From Turritopsis dohrnii (lineage: Eukaryota > Cnidaria > Hydrozoa > Anthoathecata > Oceaniidae): 64,000 nucleotides of DNA. Below, piece after piece: positions 20,701 through 35,700 of this stretch. The notes under the pieces were generated by a model that searched no databases, had not been told where the DNA came from, and worked only from the letters and a program-made list of their open reading frames with translations. The stretch lies in contig BQMF02000172.1 in the NCBI GenBank assembly GCA_027922465.2, positions 682,001 through 746,000 on the forward strand, in the 5' to 3' direction. Within the stretch, counting starts at the first letter, position 1, and each line of letters begins with the position of its first letter. The translations under genes were made by a program, and so were the position numbers.

Positions 20701-23700
20701 AAGAAGGTATCTTTGCACCACTTAATATCAAAAGCTGCTAAGGTTTTCAAAAAGCAAATATCCACCTTGCTAAACCCATTCTCTCCACATGTTCTTGATC
20801 GTATATGAACATGATGGTCCCTTCAATCGTCCCGCGTTTCTTCGTTAAAATATCGATCGGAACGTGCACAGATCGTTTCGGAAGGACGGTAATATACGAT
20901 GGACCAGATATGACATCCAAATCGGAAAATGACTAAAAGGAAATGGAACAAGTGAAGCTAAGGAAATTCTAAATATGAATTTCTTACTTGGTTGGAAAAT
21001 AAACTGGTACCTGAAACACCATCTTGTGATTGAGTGTGTTGGTAATTTCCAGCACTTTGACAGTACTAAAACATCAAAGAGTTGCGTAAATGACGTCATC
21101 CACGAACAGCTCAAACTCGATGAAACAAAAAACACTTACGGTTCACTGACAATGCATTCTATTTTTATTGTATCCAATGGCAACGGCTTCGTTCCCAAAC
21201 CTCGTAAACTGAAAATATTTTCAGCCCCGTTGGTTCTGTTTCGAAGTATGAGATGTCCCTATGATACAAGAGATTGAGACATCCGGAACGTCAACATCTT
21301 CATTTAACTATGAAACTATTCAACCACTACAGAACTTATTTTATAGATTCAACAATAGATTCATCGCCCCTATATTCCGTTTTTCTTCTTGTATTGTATT
21401 GTTCTGCATAATACCCAAATAGGATAGTCAGGAAGAAAGCTCACGGTCTGCATTTTATAACTACTTTATTCGAAAGACATGGGAGTCTTCTGCACTAGTT
21501 TACAGTTGAGTTGTTGATGGATAAACATATGGCACTTCAAGACTTTCTCAGATAGGTCGATGATTTAGCAAGGTCGAGTAGATCAGGATTAATCAAATAT
21601 GTTTAGTCGAAATTATATCACAAACAGTTCTCATGACGTCAGCAGAATGCAGACAAATCATTTCATCCTCATGTACTCTTGTAAACAAACTAAGTTCACT
21701 CACTTGTACTTGTCCCTCGTACACCGGTTGAAAAGACAACGGATAGTACGAGGTAGAACTGGCTTTTGCCGTAAATGCTTCTGGTCCCGCGAAACCATCA
21801 CCAACAAACTCTGAAGTCAGCTTCCAATCATTCGTGCTTTGATTAACCTAAAAGCCATTCAACAATTTCACTAGCTTAAAAAACCCATCATGACAGCTTC
21901 TTGATGATTTTTTTTTTTATCTTTACAATAGGTAAATGACAACATTACTGCAACCTACTGCAAGAATCATTTATTGATCAATGCGAATGTAAAACTAACA
22001 TAAAAGGTGGAATCGCCAACGCAGAATTGTCTGACACGCATGCTCTTCTGCTAAAAATACGAATCTCGAACCTTAGCTCATGCGCAGAGAAATCAATCTC
22101 CGAACACTACTGATAAAAACAATGACTTTTATTTTGCATCGAATGTTTAGGTTCCGAATAGTTCATCCGAGTTACAATGACTTACAATTGGTATATGTTG
22201 TAGAACAGATTGGTGTGTCGCAGATACGAAATCCATTTCCACCTGCATTCCAGCATGCTTTATCGTACATTCAATATTATAAACGCGAATATCATAAGCT
22301 GACTTCAACATAACTTTACATGAGTATTGACCGGGTGGTGATGGTAAAACTGTAATAGGCAGTGTGAGCATTCGCTCTTCTGTAAAAAAAAGAAAAAATC
22401 AACTGATACATGCGTTTAATGATAAAATAAACTGTAGTGAAACCTTTCCATAAGTATTTATATAAAAATTTTCCCCTCAAGTATCGCTCGCTTTTATTAA
22501 CATAATCATATCACGTGACATTAATTCGGAACGAGGAGGCACCTTCTGTGACGTTATTTATGGAAAGCCTACTGTTCGATTCAGTAAAAACACATAATAC
22601 TCTCTCGCATACTTGCTTCACCACTGTCAACGGTTGGCACGTGTATCGTCTCCACAGACTGAAAAAATGGTGATGTCACTTCTACGTTGAACTGTCGTGG
22701 ATGTCCACACAAGTCCTGCAGCCATGCCGGTGATTGCTCAGCGGTTTCGTTCATTTGTAGAGATGCAACACCAGAGAGAATGGTTTCCGATGACGTCAAA
22801 CCTGTTAGCTCACGTCTTCTTAACTCTTTTTCCGACATCCGCTGTTTAGCAGCTAGTACTGGAATGACGTCATCAATACATCAATGTAATGAATAGTCTT
22901 AGATTTGTATAAGATTATGGAAGTGGTTGCAGACTTTTAACACTTACCAAGAGCTCTTTCTTTCGGTGCATTATGAAGAGGTATATGTAACTCTTCGAAA
23001 CACTCGTTTTCTGCTTCACAGTGCAAGTAAATCGTCGTATCATCCTCTTTCAATAAACCTTGACTGTGATGAGAAGCCAAAGCACTTGTAACACGAAACC
23101 CGTTCCTGGAGAGCTTGAATGGCACTACACTTGGTAGGGGGAGGCATGCCGATGCCTCGACGGTATACAAAAACTCTCCGATCTCTTTGTTTAGAAATAA
23201 CACGGAGCAATGACGGTTTCCAATATCAAATGGCAAAAATTGAATGTCAAGTTGGCCAGAGCCATTAGCTTCCAAGAAGATTTCTGTGATAGGCGTCCAA
23301 AAGAAACTCAGGGTAGAATGCTCTGCAAGCAAATGTTATGAACCCTACATTAAAAGCCAGAATAGCGAATAACGAGGTAGCAAAACATACCGAACAACTT
23401 ACTTTCTGCAGTACCTTTCATAAACATTTTTGCCATCGAATCTGATTTTAATGATGGTTCTTTTTTGGTTACTCTAAAAGAACATACATAAGAAACGTAT
23501 ACATGGAAGGCGTGGAGTAACGTATCTCCAAATTATTCGAAGTTTGAATCACTTAACAACTGCAATGACCCACCCGTGGTCGACTTTGGAGGTGATGATT
23601 TTAGTCGTTGACTTTTTGTTACTAGACTGGCTTTTAGATGTGATAGGAGGGACGGTCTCCACAATGGCAATTTTGAATGAACCAGCTTTTGCAAATGGGT

Positions 23701-26700
23701 TCTCTATACTCAAATGTATATTTTTGAGGTTGTAGCAAGGAGATACACACGTCAAAACGCCCTACAAAAATGAAGATACGCAAAAAAATCACGAAAGAGA
23801 ATGGACAGATATACAACGAGATGGAGAGGTGGTCGTTTTGTGAAACAAATGAAAACGTCATCAGCAGAAAGTAGACAAACGGAAAGACTTGAAATTTCTC
23901 GTTGTTGCATTGCAATGAATAGTTGTTCAATAATCAAGTATTAACAGCATTCACTAAAGAGAACATCTTCTCATGCAGATGGTTCAAACATTTTTACCAA
24001 GGGAACAATGGTATCAACCGAACACTTTAATGTGAAAACCAGTGTTGAACCAACAGTTGATCCCATTCTTCTTCCTACTAAAATTAATGTTCCCTCCTGT
24101 GGGGAAAGGAACCGACTCTTGTATTCAACAGGAAACAGGTAGTGGCTCTTCGGTGCTACCTAAAATCAAACATGCCCTTTTAAGCACATCATTAGCAGTA
24201 TACTGTATAAAAGAAAGTGTACTGATAAAGTAGATAAGAATGAAGAGCAAATTCTCCTTTGTATTTACTTGTATCATGTTCCCTTCAGGCAAGTGGTAAT
24301 CTTGTGTATTCTCACCAGCAATAACTGCATGGTATAACAGTGGTTTCGTACTAGGATTTTGAATTTTCACCTGGTTGCAAAAAAAAGTATTTATTATGTT
24401 TGTTGATGTGCCTAACTTTTGAACTGATAAATACCATAGCTTCATTGGAAGCCTTTACTCCATAGTAAATTACAGCATATTACTCATATGCCAGGTTATT
24501 CCAATGAGAAATGTTAACTGCTATCTTATCACATCATAATTATCCACTGAATTAATTAAAATGTATCTAGTACTTAAAATATTTCAAAAAAATAACAATA
24601 TTCGGAAAGGGATTTGTTAAACAAAATTTACATTATCATTTCCAAATACCATTTAGAATACAGGAGTCCCTTTAATGATTTCCAAAATTGAAATTTTACA
24701 ACTACAAAAGAGCGAAAAACACAGTTTTTTTGAAAACAAACGAATAGAATCCTTGGTTATTGTTACAACAATGAAAAAACCTGTAATCGTGTTCCCCAAC
24801 CGTGTTCCAATAATGCTGTTTCAGTTGATACATGCTCAATAAGCAACTTACATGTTTTTGTACAGTAACATGTAAGGATCCTTTCAGTTCAATGTTTGAT
24901 CGAGGTACATACTGTGGCAACCGTTGGTATAAATACACAATCAGCAACAACATAAACACAATGTTAGGTTCCGTGATGTCAGTAGCCTGAAAACATAACA
25001 GTAACTCACATGTGTAAAAAAAATATCATGAATCATCATGACAACGAATGTTCAACCACTCATCTGAAGCAGCTAAATGCTATGTGACCTTGTAATTAAA
25101 AAGATTTGGTAGCATAGAAAAACAAAAAAAATTTGTTGAATGGCTTTTAGGTTAATTAAAAAAAGTATTCTTCAAGTATTATCGAAAGATAGGAAAATTA
25201 TTTACAAGAATATCTAAATCTAAACCAAGAAATCGAAAAGCTTCTACAACTTTCAATGCGTTATGAAGACATTGTTCAGCTGAATTTGGGTGAGTGTACA
25301 TTGAATGGAGGTGAGTTTTAATCTAAACAAATAAAAAAGGATTACTTAGAGTCGTCAATGATTACTGCGTGATTCCTCCTTGAAAGATAATAAACAGCAA
25401 AACTATTTACATAATAACCAGCTTGGTGACATTCAGAAGTTTTTATGTTTCAAACTTCGCAATTAGCTTTCTGCATTTGCATTGATTACTTTATCATAAC
25501 ATTACTTACCAAAAATGGCGCATGTGCTGCAAGAAGTGCTGCTAAAACCAAACCATCAACAAAATCATTGTCGAAGTTGACAATCCATCGTGACGAAGGT
25601 TCACAAACTAAATGACAAGGATCTGATTAATATGTCCAGTTTTTTAGAGTAAGACCTAGTTGTTTGAAAAAGAAGGCACAGATGAAAGAACAGAGAAATA
25701 AAGAGGCATTAACCTTTTAGGTAGTTTTTCCAACACAAAGTTCTTTGTTGTTCATAATGATGATTAACCCATAGCAACAGTATTCTTTCACTTAAACTGT
25801 ATACATTACTACATAATGGATCAGGATTAAAAGCCGGCAAGAGTGGATAACCTTTTGGCCAAAATATTTTCTTTAAGCTCTGAGGTGTTACCCGTGCCAG
25901 AACTAAAACCTTCAAAAGAAGATCATCATTAAGATGCTGAACAGAAGTTGAGTTTTTCCCATCACCATCACTTGAAATATAATACAGTACCTTAAGAATC
26001 TGTAACAAAAGATCAATCCAAGCCTTTCTAGAAATCAGTTCGAAGTTTATAACGTCATCCCTACACGAATCCGCATTATTTTTGTTCTTGTTTTTCTCGA
26101 GGTGGTAAAGATAATCACCTTTGTCTAATAAATACTCAGCTTGAATTGATTGAACCATGGCTCCTTGACACCTACAACATAAATCTTTTATTTTAAATAT
26201 CTTAGAAGAAATCACGAAGGTTGATTCTTCTAATAAGGTTTACCTGAGAAACGTCAACAAACTCGAATACAGCCATAAAATTGTTTGTAACCTCTCATCC
26301 TTATCAGTAGGAAGAGTAGTATTAAGTGGTATTCCAGGGATAGACTTTCCACAGAGACACGCAACAATATCAAGAATGGTTTGCACGTATTTCTCCTTTT
26401 CTTCTCGATGCTTTTGTCTGGATGTTTTTTTGTGACCAATATCACAGGACAAACTTTTCCGCAGTGAGAACGGTAAGGACATTGGACATGAATTTTGTGA
26501 CCAGCACTGTGATGAATACCATCTAAATTTATCATTTTATTACTTTTACTTTATATTTATTCTGATCTAAAAACATCTCAAAAGCAGCTATAGGTGCAAC
26601 TATCCACTAATATCCACAGCAGTCCATTGACAAAATTACCTAACTTAACAATTAGACAATTTGAAACAAAAAAAGTCTTCAAAATATTTATGAATGAAGT

Positions 26701-29700
26701 CTTTCAAGTAAATTAATAAAGTAAATTAATTTCAAATGTACCTTTGAATGGTTTTGGTAATTTCATGCATTAATCTATCTTCAGCACTAGAGGATTGTTG
26801 AAAGTTTTCATTGTATTGGTATGGCATGAAAAGATCATCTAGATTAGAAATACTCAAGTATAAGATGTAATGCAATGGAGATGAAGGATACATAAAAGAA
26901 GTGCAAAATACATATTGCTCATTCACTATTATCCTTTCATACAAAACTTTATGGACTGCCATCAAACATTATCAAAGAAATATAAAAATTCTTGAATACC
27001 ATCACTTTGCTGTGCAGTTTCATCATCTGTTGTCTGCTCTGACGAAACAACAGAGGAATCTTCATATGAAGAAGTATGGAGGCTAAATGACGTGCTATTT
27101 GTTACCATAGAAACACCTGTTGGAGCACGTATTGAAGACACACAAGGCACATATTCAGATTCCATAGATAATGCATCCGTCTTCCTCTTATCTTTGTTAC
27201 GTTCGCAGATGATATGAAAGGAGTCGTGTGCATTTAAGAAAAATGCATATGTTGTCAGCAGACAGTTGTCAGCATTAACGTTAATTGATAGCGGATAGCT
27301 GAAAAAAATGTCGACTGAGTAAACAAGGAAAACTCTTACTCCAAGATTTATAATGCCAAGGTAAGATCGGATAAAAAACGGATCAGAGGTTATTATGTGA
27401 CTATCAGATGCAGCACAAAGAATAAATTACAGCATCAAAACAAACCTCAGATACTTCTGATACTTTAAGAAACTGGAAATCTCAATAGCAAGGCTTTCCT
27501 TCATCACAAAAGAATTAAACAGATGGTCTTAAACCTACCTTAGTTCATCTACCATAAATATAATTTCTCCTTGAAATGACACTGGTTTGGGCGATTTGAA
27601 CGAGACAGTACAATTCAAGGTAAACCCTTCATTCAGTCCAGCAGCACAATAGCTTATTATATCTCCTTCATGAAAGTGGACATCAAAGACAGAAACACAG
27701 CTTCCATCCTTGAGTTCGACGTCAGGCAGCTTGAATGCCACTTGTTGAGCCCTACAATAAAACCAATACTCTGTAATAGGGAGATACATGCATGCAGTTG
27801 TTTTATTGCCTCTGATGAATGCTGTGATGTTTACTATAAGCTAAAGGTTTTTTTCTATAACTTATTCAACATAGGATGTAATTCCTCTCAAAATTAAAAA
27901 AACAAAAACAAAAAATGAATGAATGCTGTAAGGTACAGTATTCTACACTTCCTTCACAACTTCTATCATGGCTAGTTAACACATTATGACAAGTATTGAG
28001 TTATTCACTCATCTGAACTGAGTAAAGCAGATTAGGACAGAAGGACAACGAACAAAATAATGAATAAACATTAGGAGAGTAGCAAAAAAGTACTTTTTGA
28101 ATCCCCTTGCAATCAGTTTCAGTTTCGTTTCAACCTTAGTATCCAAAGGAACAGCATTCATTGATATAGAGCATGGGTGAAGCTTCAAGGAAGGGGATTG
28201 GAGTTCACCATATAACTCCACATGTGTGTAAGGTCTTGTGGTATCATTGTTCAATAAAATTGGCACTTTGACTTTATATCGACCAGGTTCAACTGAACAA
28301 AAAACATGATGGCAAAATGTTAAATTACTGTTTGATTTTGTAACAACAGAATAATGATTCAACTGGGTTATGCAAAACATACCTGGATTAAAAGCCACTC
28401 TAAGCTCAAACACTTCACCACTCTCCATCTCCACCATCTCGTAGTTGCTTTCTACACTGCTATTAGACATCGATGCCTTCTTAAATATGAACTGAAAGAT
28501 TCCTGCATCGAACAATTGCTTGCAAGATTCAATATCTAAGGACCACATCAGTTTTTCTGTGCTGTTATTAGCTAGCATGATACTCTAAAGAAAGTGAAGA
28601 ATTTATTTGAAAAAAATAAAAAAAGGAACTTTTTTACAATCTAAACAAAACTTTTCGTTATACATGTTTAAGTCGTTGTGGGCAAACAGAAAGTTTCTAT
28701 GGATATTTTTCAGATGCATTTCAATAGGCATATACTTCCCTTCCCGACAGGTTTCACAAATTAAGTAAACATTCAACATAAACTAATACTTTTATACGTC
28801 CAGAATGATCAGCAACTTTTAGATCAAAGTATCCAGAAGGCAGAGCAAACTGTATTAATTTGCTTGATAACTGCAATGGTGATCTTAACCCAGTTGCTTG
28901 CACCCTCCTTCTGGGTGTTGGAATATCAACAAGATACCCAGATGGTTCACTAATTACAGTCGGTGATAGCGTACGATTTGATCTGGAAATAACAGTAAAG
29001 AAAATCTTGACCACCATAGGAAGTGAACAAAAAATCAACTTGAATTATAATCAAATCACCACAATTTTATTTTGTGAAACTTTTCAACTAAGCGATTGTG
29101 AATATTTGAGTGGTCATTAAGAAAGCTCAATTTTTTAACTCTTAACTCAACATGTTATTGCTAAAATGTTATTCATTCAATAGATGGAAACAAATAGGTA
29201 GTGGAACAGTTTTGAAAATTCATTATGAAAACAAGGAAGAATTACTGAATGTCAGATTATTGATAAATATTTCTTGGTCCATACCTGGTTGCAGCAACAG
29301 AAGCTGGGTAAGGCGATGGAGCAGGAGTTGGTGGATTGATGCAATTTACACTGACAGGCAAGATGAAATCATATGCAGCAACCTAAAAAAAAAAAAAGAT
29401 TCTTTGATGGTAGATGTTATGTGCTCCTATGAAGAACTTGACTGTAATATTTCATTAAAATGTCCACTGCTGCATAATTGAGTGATGATTACTTATGTAA
29501 TCCCTGACTTAGAACATAATACCTGAATAGATTGTTCTTAATCCTACCTTCATGGATTGACACCTCATTGCTGTTTTTTCTTACGCTCCCATATCAATTT
29601 CAGTAAACAATCATTAATAAGTAAAGGCTCATATTAAGTAGCCTTCTGCAGTACAGCCTTGAAAAATGATTGCTGCTCTTACCAAATAAAAGAAGTGAAT

Positions 29701-32700
29701 TATTGTTGCTATACCAGGACATACAGGTTAATCAAGTAAAGAATAACCTGAAGCTTCAACATTTAAAAAAAAAAACTATAATTCAACCTCACAAGCAAGA
29801 GGTCATCATTAGAGTGGAATAATGGAAATATTAACGCATCAATAAAAACTAGTATGCTACCATATCAGCTATCAGTTCTCACCTCTGTTGGAACAAACTG
29901 CAATATGGCTTGAACTTTCTCCTGACCTTCTAACAGGATGCTACATATCCCATTCTCCCTTTCACTAAATTCATCAGCATTCTTGTACTTGTGATCTTCA
30001 AATAGCACTCTGAAGTCACCAAAGGATGACAAATCAAAAGTAACTTGGACATCAGAGTGACACTAACATAAAAATAAACATCAATTTAAATAATATTAAC
30101 ACCTTTACAAAAAATACCATTTACGTGAAGAGGGTCTACTCCAGTGAATTAAATAGAAGTTCCAAAAAGCATTACAACACAGGTGACAGGAAACTTTCAT
30201 AATGGATATGAAAACAAAACTTCATACATAATTAATTATCTGGAATGGTATAGATGCAATAGCTCCGCCGTAGACTCCGCCAAACTGAAATGTTTTCTAA
30301 GGAGAAGATGTATGATATCTAGCAGGTTATCAACATAACAACAAACACACTTCTTGTTTGCAGTTTCTGGCTTGTTCATTCGAATCAGTATATATAGAAG
30401 AATTTTCATAAATAATAATCTACTAGAGACACCATGAAAATTGACATCTCTTAAATCATAAAAAACTTTTTGTTTCAACAATGTATGACAAAACAACTAT
30501 TATTAAGCTCTTTAATTCTACATTGATTTAGTCCACACACTATTTTGAGCATCAAACTAATAGCTATCTTAGATGTTAATGTTGGTTTTAGTTATTATGA
30601 TGTTCTATGTATGTTCTATGTGTATTTGTATAGACCCTAAACTGTTTCACCAAACACTAACTTATTGTATTCATTCACGGAAATAAAAATAATTCCCTAA
30701 AAAATATGAATTGTAACTTACAACATCCACATCAACAGATGGTAATTCAACCTCTCCACCCATCCGTAACTTTAGTCTTTTCCACCCAAGTATGTCAATT
30801 TCCAATTGCGTATCAAACTTATGAATGACCTCTGGTTTGTAGGAGACCTGCAACATGAAACAAAATCATCGTGAAAGTGTTGATATCCTCCGTCTGATCA
30901 GAAAGGAATAATGGAAAACGAATTCATATTCAAATTTCTACGAAATCACTTTGAAACAACAAAACAAAACAAATATGTCATTTCTCCAATAATCAGTCAC
31001 TTATAAATTCACAAAATATAGTCATAATTGTTTTCAATCATCAAAATAAACAACAATTTTATCTTAAACCAATCAAGTGTACACATGAAATGACTTACGG
31101 TAATCCTGGCTACACCTCCTGCTGCCACTGTGCCTTCTTTGGGGGTTATAAACATCCCAGGTATTGGTGAATTATCAACAACCTAAAGTGAAATGTTTTT
31201 AAAGTTCTTGACATAACAAGATAAAAAAGTACAATAATGGACTAGCTGCTTAGTTTTAGCATCATGTTGTACAGCTTGAAATGCTGGTAATGATATACGG
31301 TTAATGATGAACAAATATGAGACACTTAACATAAGTTATTTTAATGAACTCAGTTCGACAGTACAGTTTCAAAAATTTTTTCATGTTGCTGGTGAATAAA
31401 AAACTAACATGATCCCTTTTATTTTAAAGAACTGAGAATGAAAAGAGCTCACCTTAAAAAAAGCATGGTTGATACTTGTGTTTTTCAAAAATGCGCAATG
31501 TGAAGTAACCATGTTAAGAGGGATTGCTCCAAATAGTAAACGCCTTTCCATGAATGAGCAAGAAGTAAGGCCAGGCTGCGAAATAAAAGTTTGATGAAAA
31601 CAACTGAAAGTGATAAAACAAAAAAAAACTGGCTCGAAAAAATTTGTGGCTTGACACCATTTATTTATAAAAGCCTTCTCTGCTACAAATGAACACTTAT
31701 CAATGACTGCAAAAAAGGTCTGACAGCAGTGTCTAATCTTAAGATTTTATCTGGGTGTCAGTCTCTTGTAAATGGAATTTCTTAAATTATATTTACAATT
31801 TATTTACTTATTTTTTTGCCTGTCCAAGTTACACTTCCGCAACACTGATTTTCAAAATTTTTGGTAACCCTAACCAATTTTTGACTGTCTCAGACAGTCA
31901 GGCCATCGCTAAGATTAGACACTACCTTAATTAAGAACAAACTAGACAAAGTTGATTCAAACCTTCAAAGCCACTGGCACAAGAATGAGTTGACAACATT
32001 ATTACTTGAAGTCTTACCTCAGCTGAACATGACAAATGTAACTCATTTCCATTTTGAATGCGTGCAACAAATTCACCATCAAAACTGACAGAATAAGAAG
32101 GGTAAAATGTAACCTCACAGTCAAGTGTTGAATAGGCTTCCACTATCCCTGTAAGAAAAAATAAACAAAGAAAAAATACACCAAAAATGTATTTACACCT
32201 CATATTACATAGTACATCCACATAGAAGTGCAGAGGTATGATTTTTTTATGTATGATGAGGAGGAGGAAAATGAAGAGATAGAAAGTGACAATGATGACA
32301 TTAATCTAATTAACTTGCAGTAATTCCATTTTTACAAAGAAAGATGTGTAAACAAACTTTATAAACTAAATAGGTTATGTGATATCACCTTTGGCTGGCC
32401 TTATAGTAAACGATGTTCCATCTTTAGTGATAACAGGAGACCATGCAAATTCGGCTTCTGCATTTCGCTTATTGACGAGTGTAACACATTTACGAAACCC
32501 TACCAAGAGAGACTACAAAGTTAAAGATCTACTCTAGTCTAAAGGAGAAGTAAACAAAAAACTTTTCTCGTAGCATAGCTTATAGCTTAATGCGAAGAGA
32601 AAATACGGTACAAGTGATATACTACTAGAATTTGGAACGTATAGTGGCAAACATAGAACATAATAGAAAAATAACAGAGATCTGGAACCAAGCCAGAGTG

Positions 32701-35700
32701 ACAATAACAATAAATTTTTTTGCTAATTTTGCAACTGTAGCTAAGAATTACTGCCAGTGAAGAGGAGATTGGCACTGGGCAAATGAAATGCGCTAAAAAT
32801 ATAATGTGACATAGGCAGGAGCTTAAACTTGCCAAATTACGGCCAATAGAAAAATATAAAACAAAATAATGTCAGGTGACATCATATTTTTGATGTTATA
32901 CATGTAACCACTTGTTTGAAAACAAACCTAATTCAGGAGGCATTCCATGGATTGGTTGCAATATAACAGTGTCCGAAGAAAGTTGCAAGCCAACATTGAT
33001 AACATTGGCATGGATGATAAGATGGCGTTTATGGATACCATTGATCACATAGTTCACACTCCTAGTTATAAACATGCAAGTAATCATAGGATGGATGTAA
33101 CCATTAAATGAATAAAAATGCTTCAGTAACTTAGATGGCTTGGCAACTGCTCATGTGTTTAGATGAATGATCTTCTAGGGTGAATTGAATAAAACATACC
33201 ACTCAAACTTGCCAAGCTTGCTTGACTCAAACATAAAGTGCAATCTTGCAGTCTTCTTAGGTGGAATAACCTGAGATAATGGCGATGTTTGACGCAATTC
33301 TTTGCAATTAATCTAATCATAAAGTACATCATATATATCGTACACCATGGTCAAATTAATGATAATGATAAAAGAAAAATCTGCCATCCACTTCACACTT
33401 GCCTCAACTTGGAACAATATTGTTTTGTCGATGTTGTTAGCAATCACTAAGTCTTGGGATGAAATAGATTTGCAACAAACATCACCAAAGTCCAATGTGA
33501 TTGGTTCTAAAATTCCATGAAACAATGTTGAAGACAACATCAGATATTTTGGAATAAACTTCCAATGAATGAAGTAAGATTCTCAACTGGCTTTCACCAC
33601 AAAAAGAAATAAAAGTATAAGCTGTTACCTATACAAATCCTGTTAAGTTCTTTAGGAGTGAGAATTGATTTACAGTATTTTTTTTCTGCACTTGTTGTGG
33701 GAATCGCTTTTAAACCTTCTGATGGCTAACAATGATAAATATATGAATCCTTAGTCATTTAAGAAAACAATAATAAATGATATTTCATAACTGAAAAAAA
33801 TGAGACTTTACTTTCTTTTTTGATGCTGTTAACTGTTCTCTTTTAAGTTCTTGTAAACTGAGGATTCCCATTTCAACAGGTTGACCACCTGAGCCAACAT
33901 GCCTGTTACATCCCTCCTTGATTTCTTTTACAGTCAATCTTGGTGGCTTCAAGCCATGAGCTGGCTTCATGCCAAGATCAACATCGTTGTTGAATTTCTC
34001 AAATTCTCTATAAGTAAATGAACAGATGTTGTTCTTGAACTCAATTATAATAAAACATACATCAAACATTAAAAATACCTGGCATCTCTTTTTTGTTGTT
34101 GTTTATTCGTTTCGATATGAACAGCAGAATTGTATTTAGTTTTGTGTGCTTCAATTTGCTTGATCTCAAAGTCAGTATGACTATAATCCTCGTCAACATA
34201 AGTATATCGTTTTTTCAATGTGTATTCAGTCCTTAAAATAGGAAGGATAAAATTGAATGCCAATCTGTGATGTTTATGACAACAGCACATGGTTTCAGTA
34301 TCGAACGCCAAAAAAAGCATACCTAATGATTTTATTTCTCTCACTTGGTCGTATGCTAGCTGCTCGGTCGTTGGGATGGGCAATAAAGAAAGGGGAACTT
34401 TCTCCACTGCTAAGCTGGTGTTCTTTCCTGGAGCTTCCCATGTTAGATGACTGCTTGGAATTAGAAACAGCTGTGATTATGCAGAGAGATTTGAATTCAA
34501 TTTAACATCAACGAAAAATTTTACTTACATAACTAACGGAAGAACTAAAGTTTCTAGGTGACACCGAAAGTTTTTTGTAGTGTCCTGGAGAACTTTGTCC
34601 AAAAACGCTGATGGCTAAATTTTCAATTGCAACTTTTTTATAAATTGGTGATGTGTTATCACTTATATCACATTGCTGACCAATGATATCCAATGCCAGT
34701 TCCGCTTTAAAATTTCCAATTTGATTTGGCTGATAAGATATCACAACATCTTTAACTTGAGCTGGTTCAATATATCCACATGTGGGACTTGTATGAAAAT
34801 GTGCTGGTCGTTTCAGAGCAAAACAAACAGGCAAAAAGTTGGAATTGTTTTGAAATTTTATCATAGCTTCTTCCTTGTCTCCAACAGGGCAATCTCCAAA
34901 GTTTATCATTGCAGAAGGTAGAATGGAGAGAGAAACAGGTAAAGCAGTGCCAGAAAGTGCCAGTTCGACCATCATATCTGCAAACAAAATAAGTTGACAC
35001 AGCGTGATATTTTTATTTCAAGTTACAACAATTACAACAAGGAATCAAATATTGGTGAGATAAAGCCTGCTCTGGTGTTACTTCCAAAAACCAATAATTT
35101 TTAATAGCCTGATATAATGGGGATAATTGTTGCATGGATATTGATACAATGGCGTTGGTCAACAATAGAAAAACATAGGAAATATTTGGTGAAACTTGTC
35201 ATGGAGTCAGTAATATCCATCACCAGTGTGAGAACTTGATTGACAGAGTTATTCTGGGAAAGATGTATGTGTGTCATTAATATATGTTCAAAGATTTTTG
35301 TGATACGTATTGCTTATACATTCAGTGTATTCTCTGAGCTGATATAGAACTGTAGTGATAGTTAACTTGAAATCTGAGAATATTCTGAGGTAAATTTTGT
35401 CATATTCTTTTTCCTTCAAATTTTAATCCCGAAATAAAGACAATGAGTATGTGAGCTGAGTCATGAAATCAGCAAATAATTGATTCTAACAAACATACGC
35501 AGAAAAACAAAAAGATATAAACTTGAAATGGGAGTGGGGCATTTTTATGCATGCTATGCTATATTCCTTGGTGGATAGCCATGTATGAAAAATCCTAAAT
35601 TTAGCTCAGTATGATACAAGTCTTTAGAAACTGACATAATAATGGTGTTCAGTTACTTAAATCAGTGAAAACATAAAAACATACCAGAACAGTTACACAA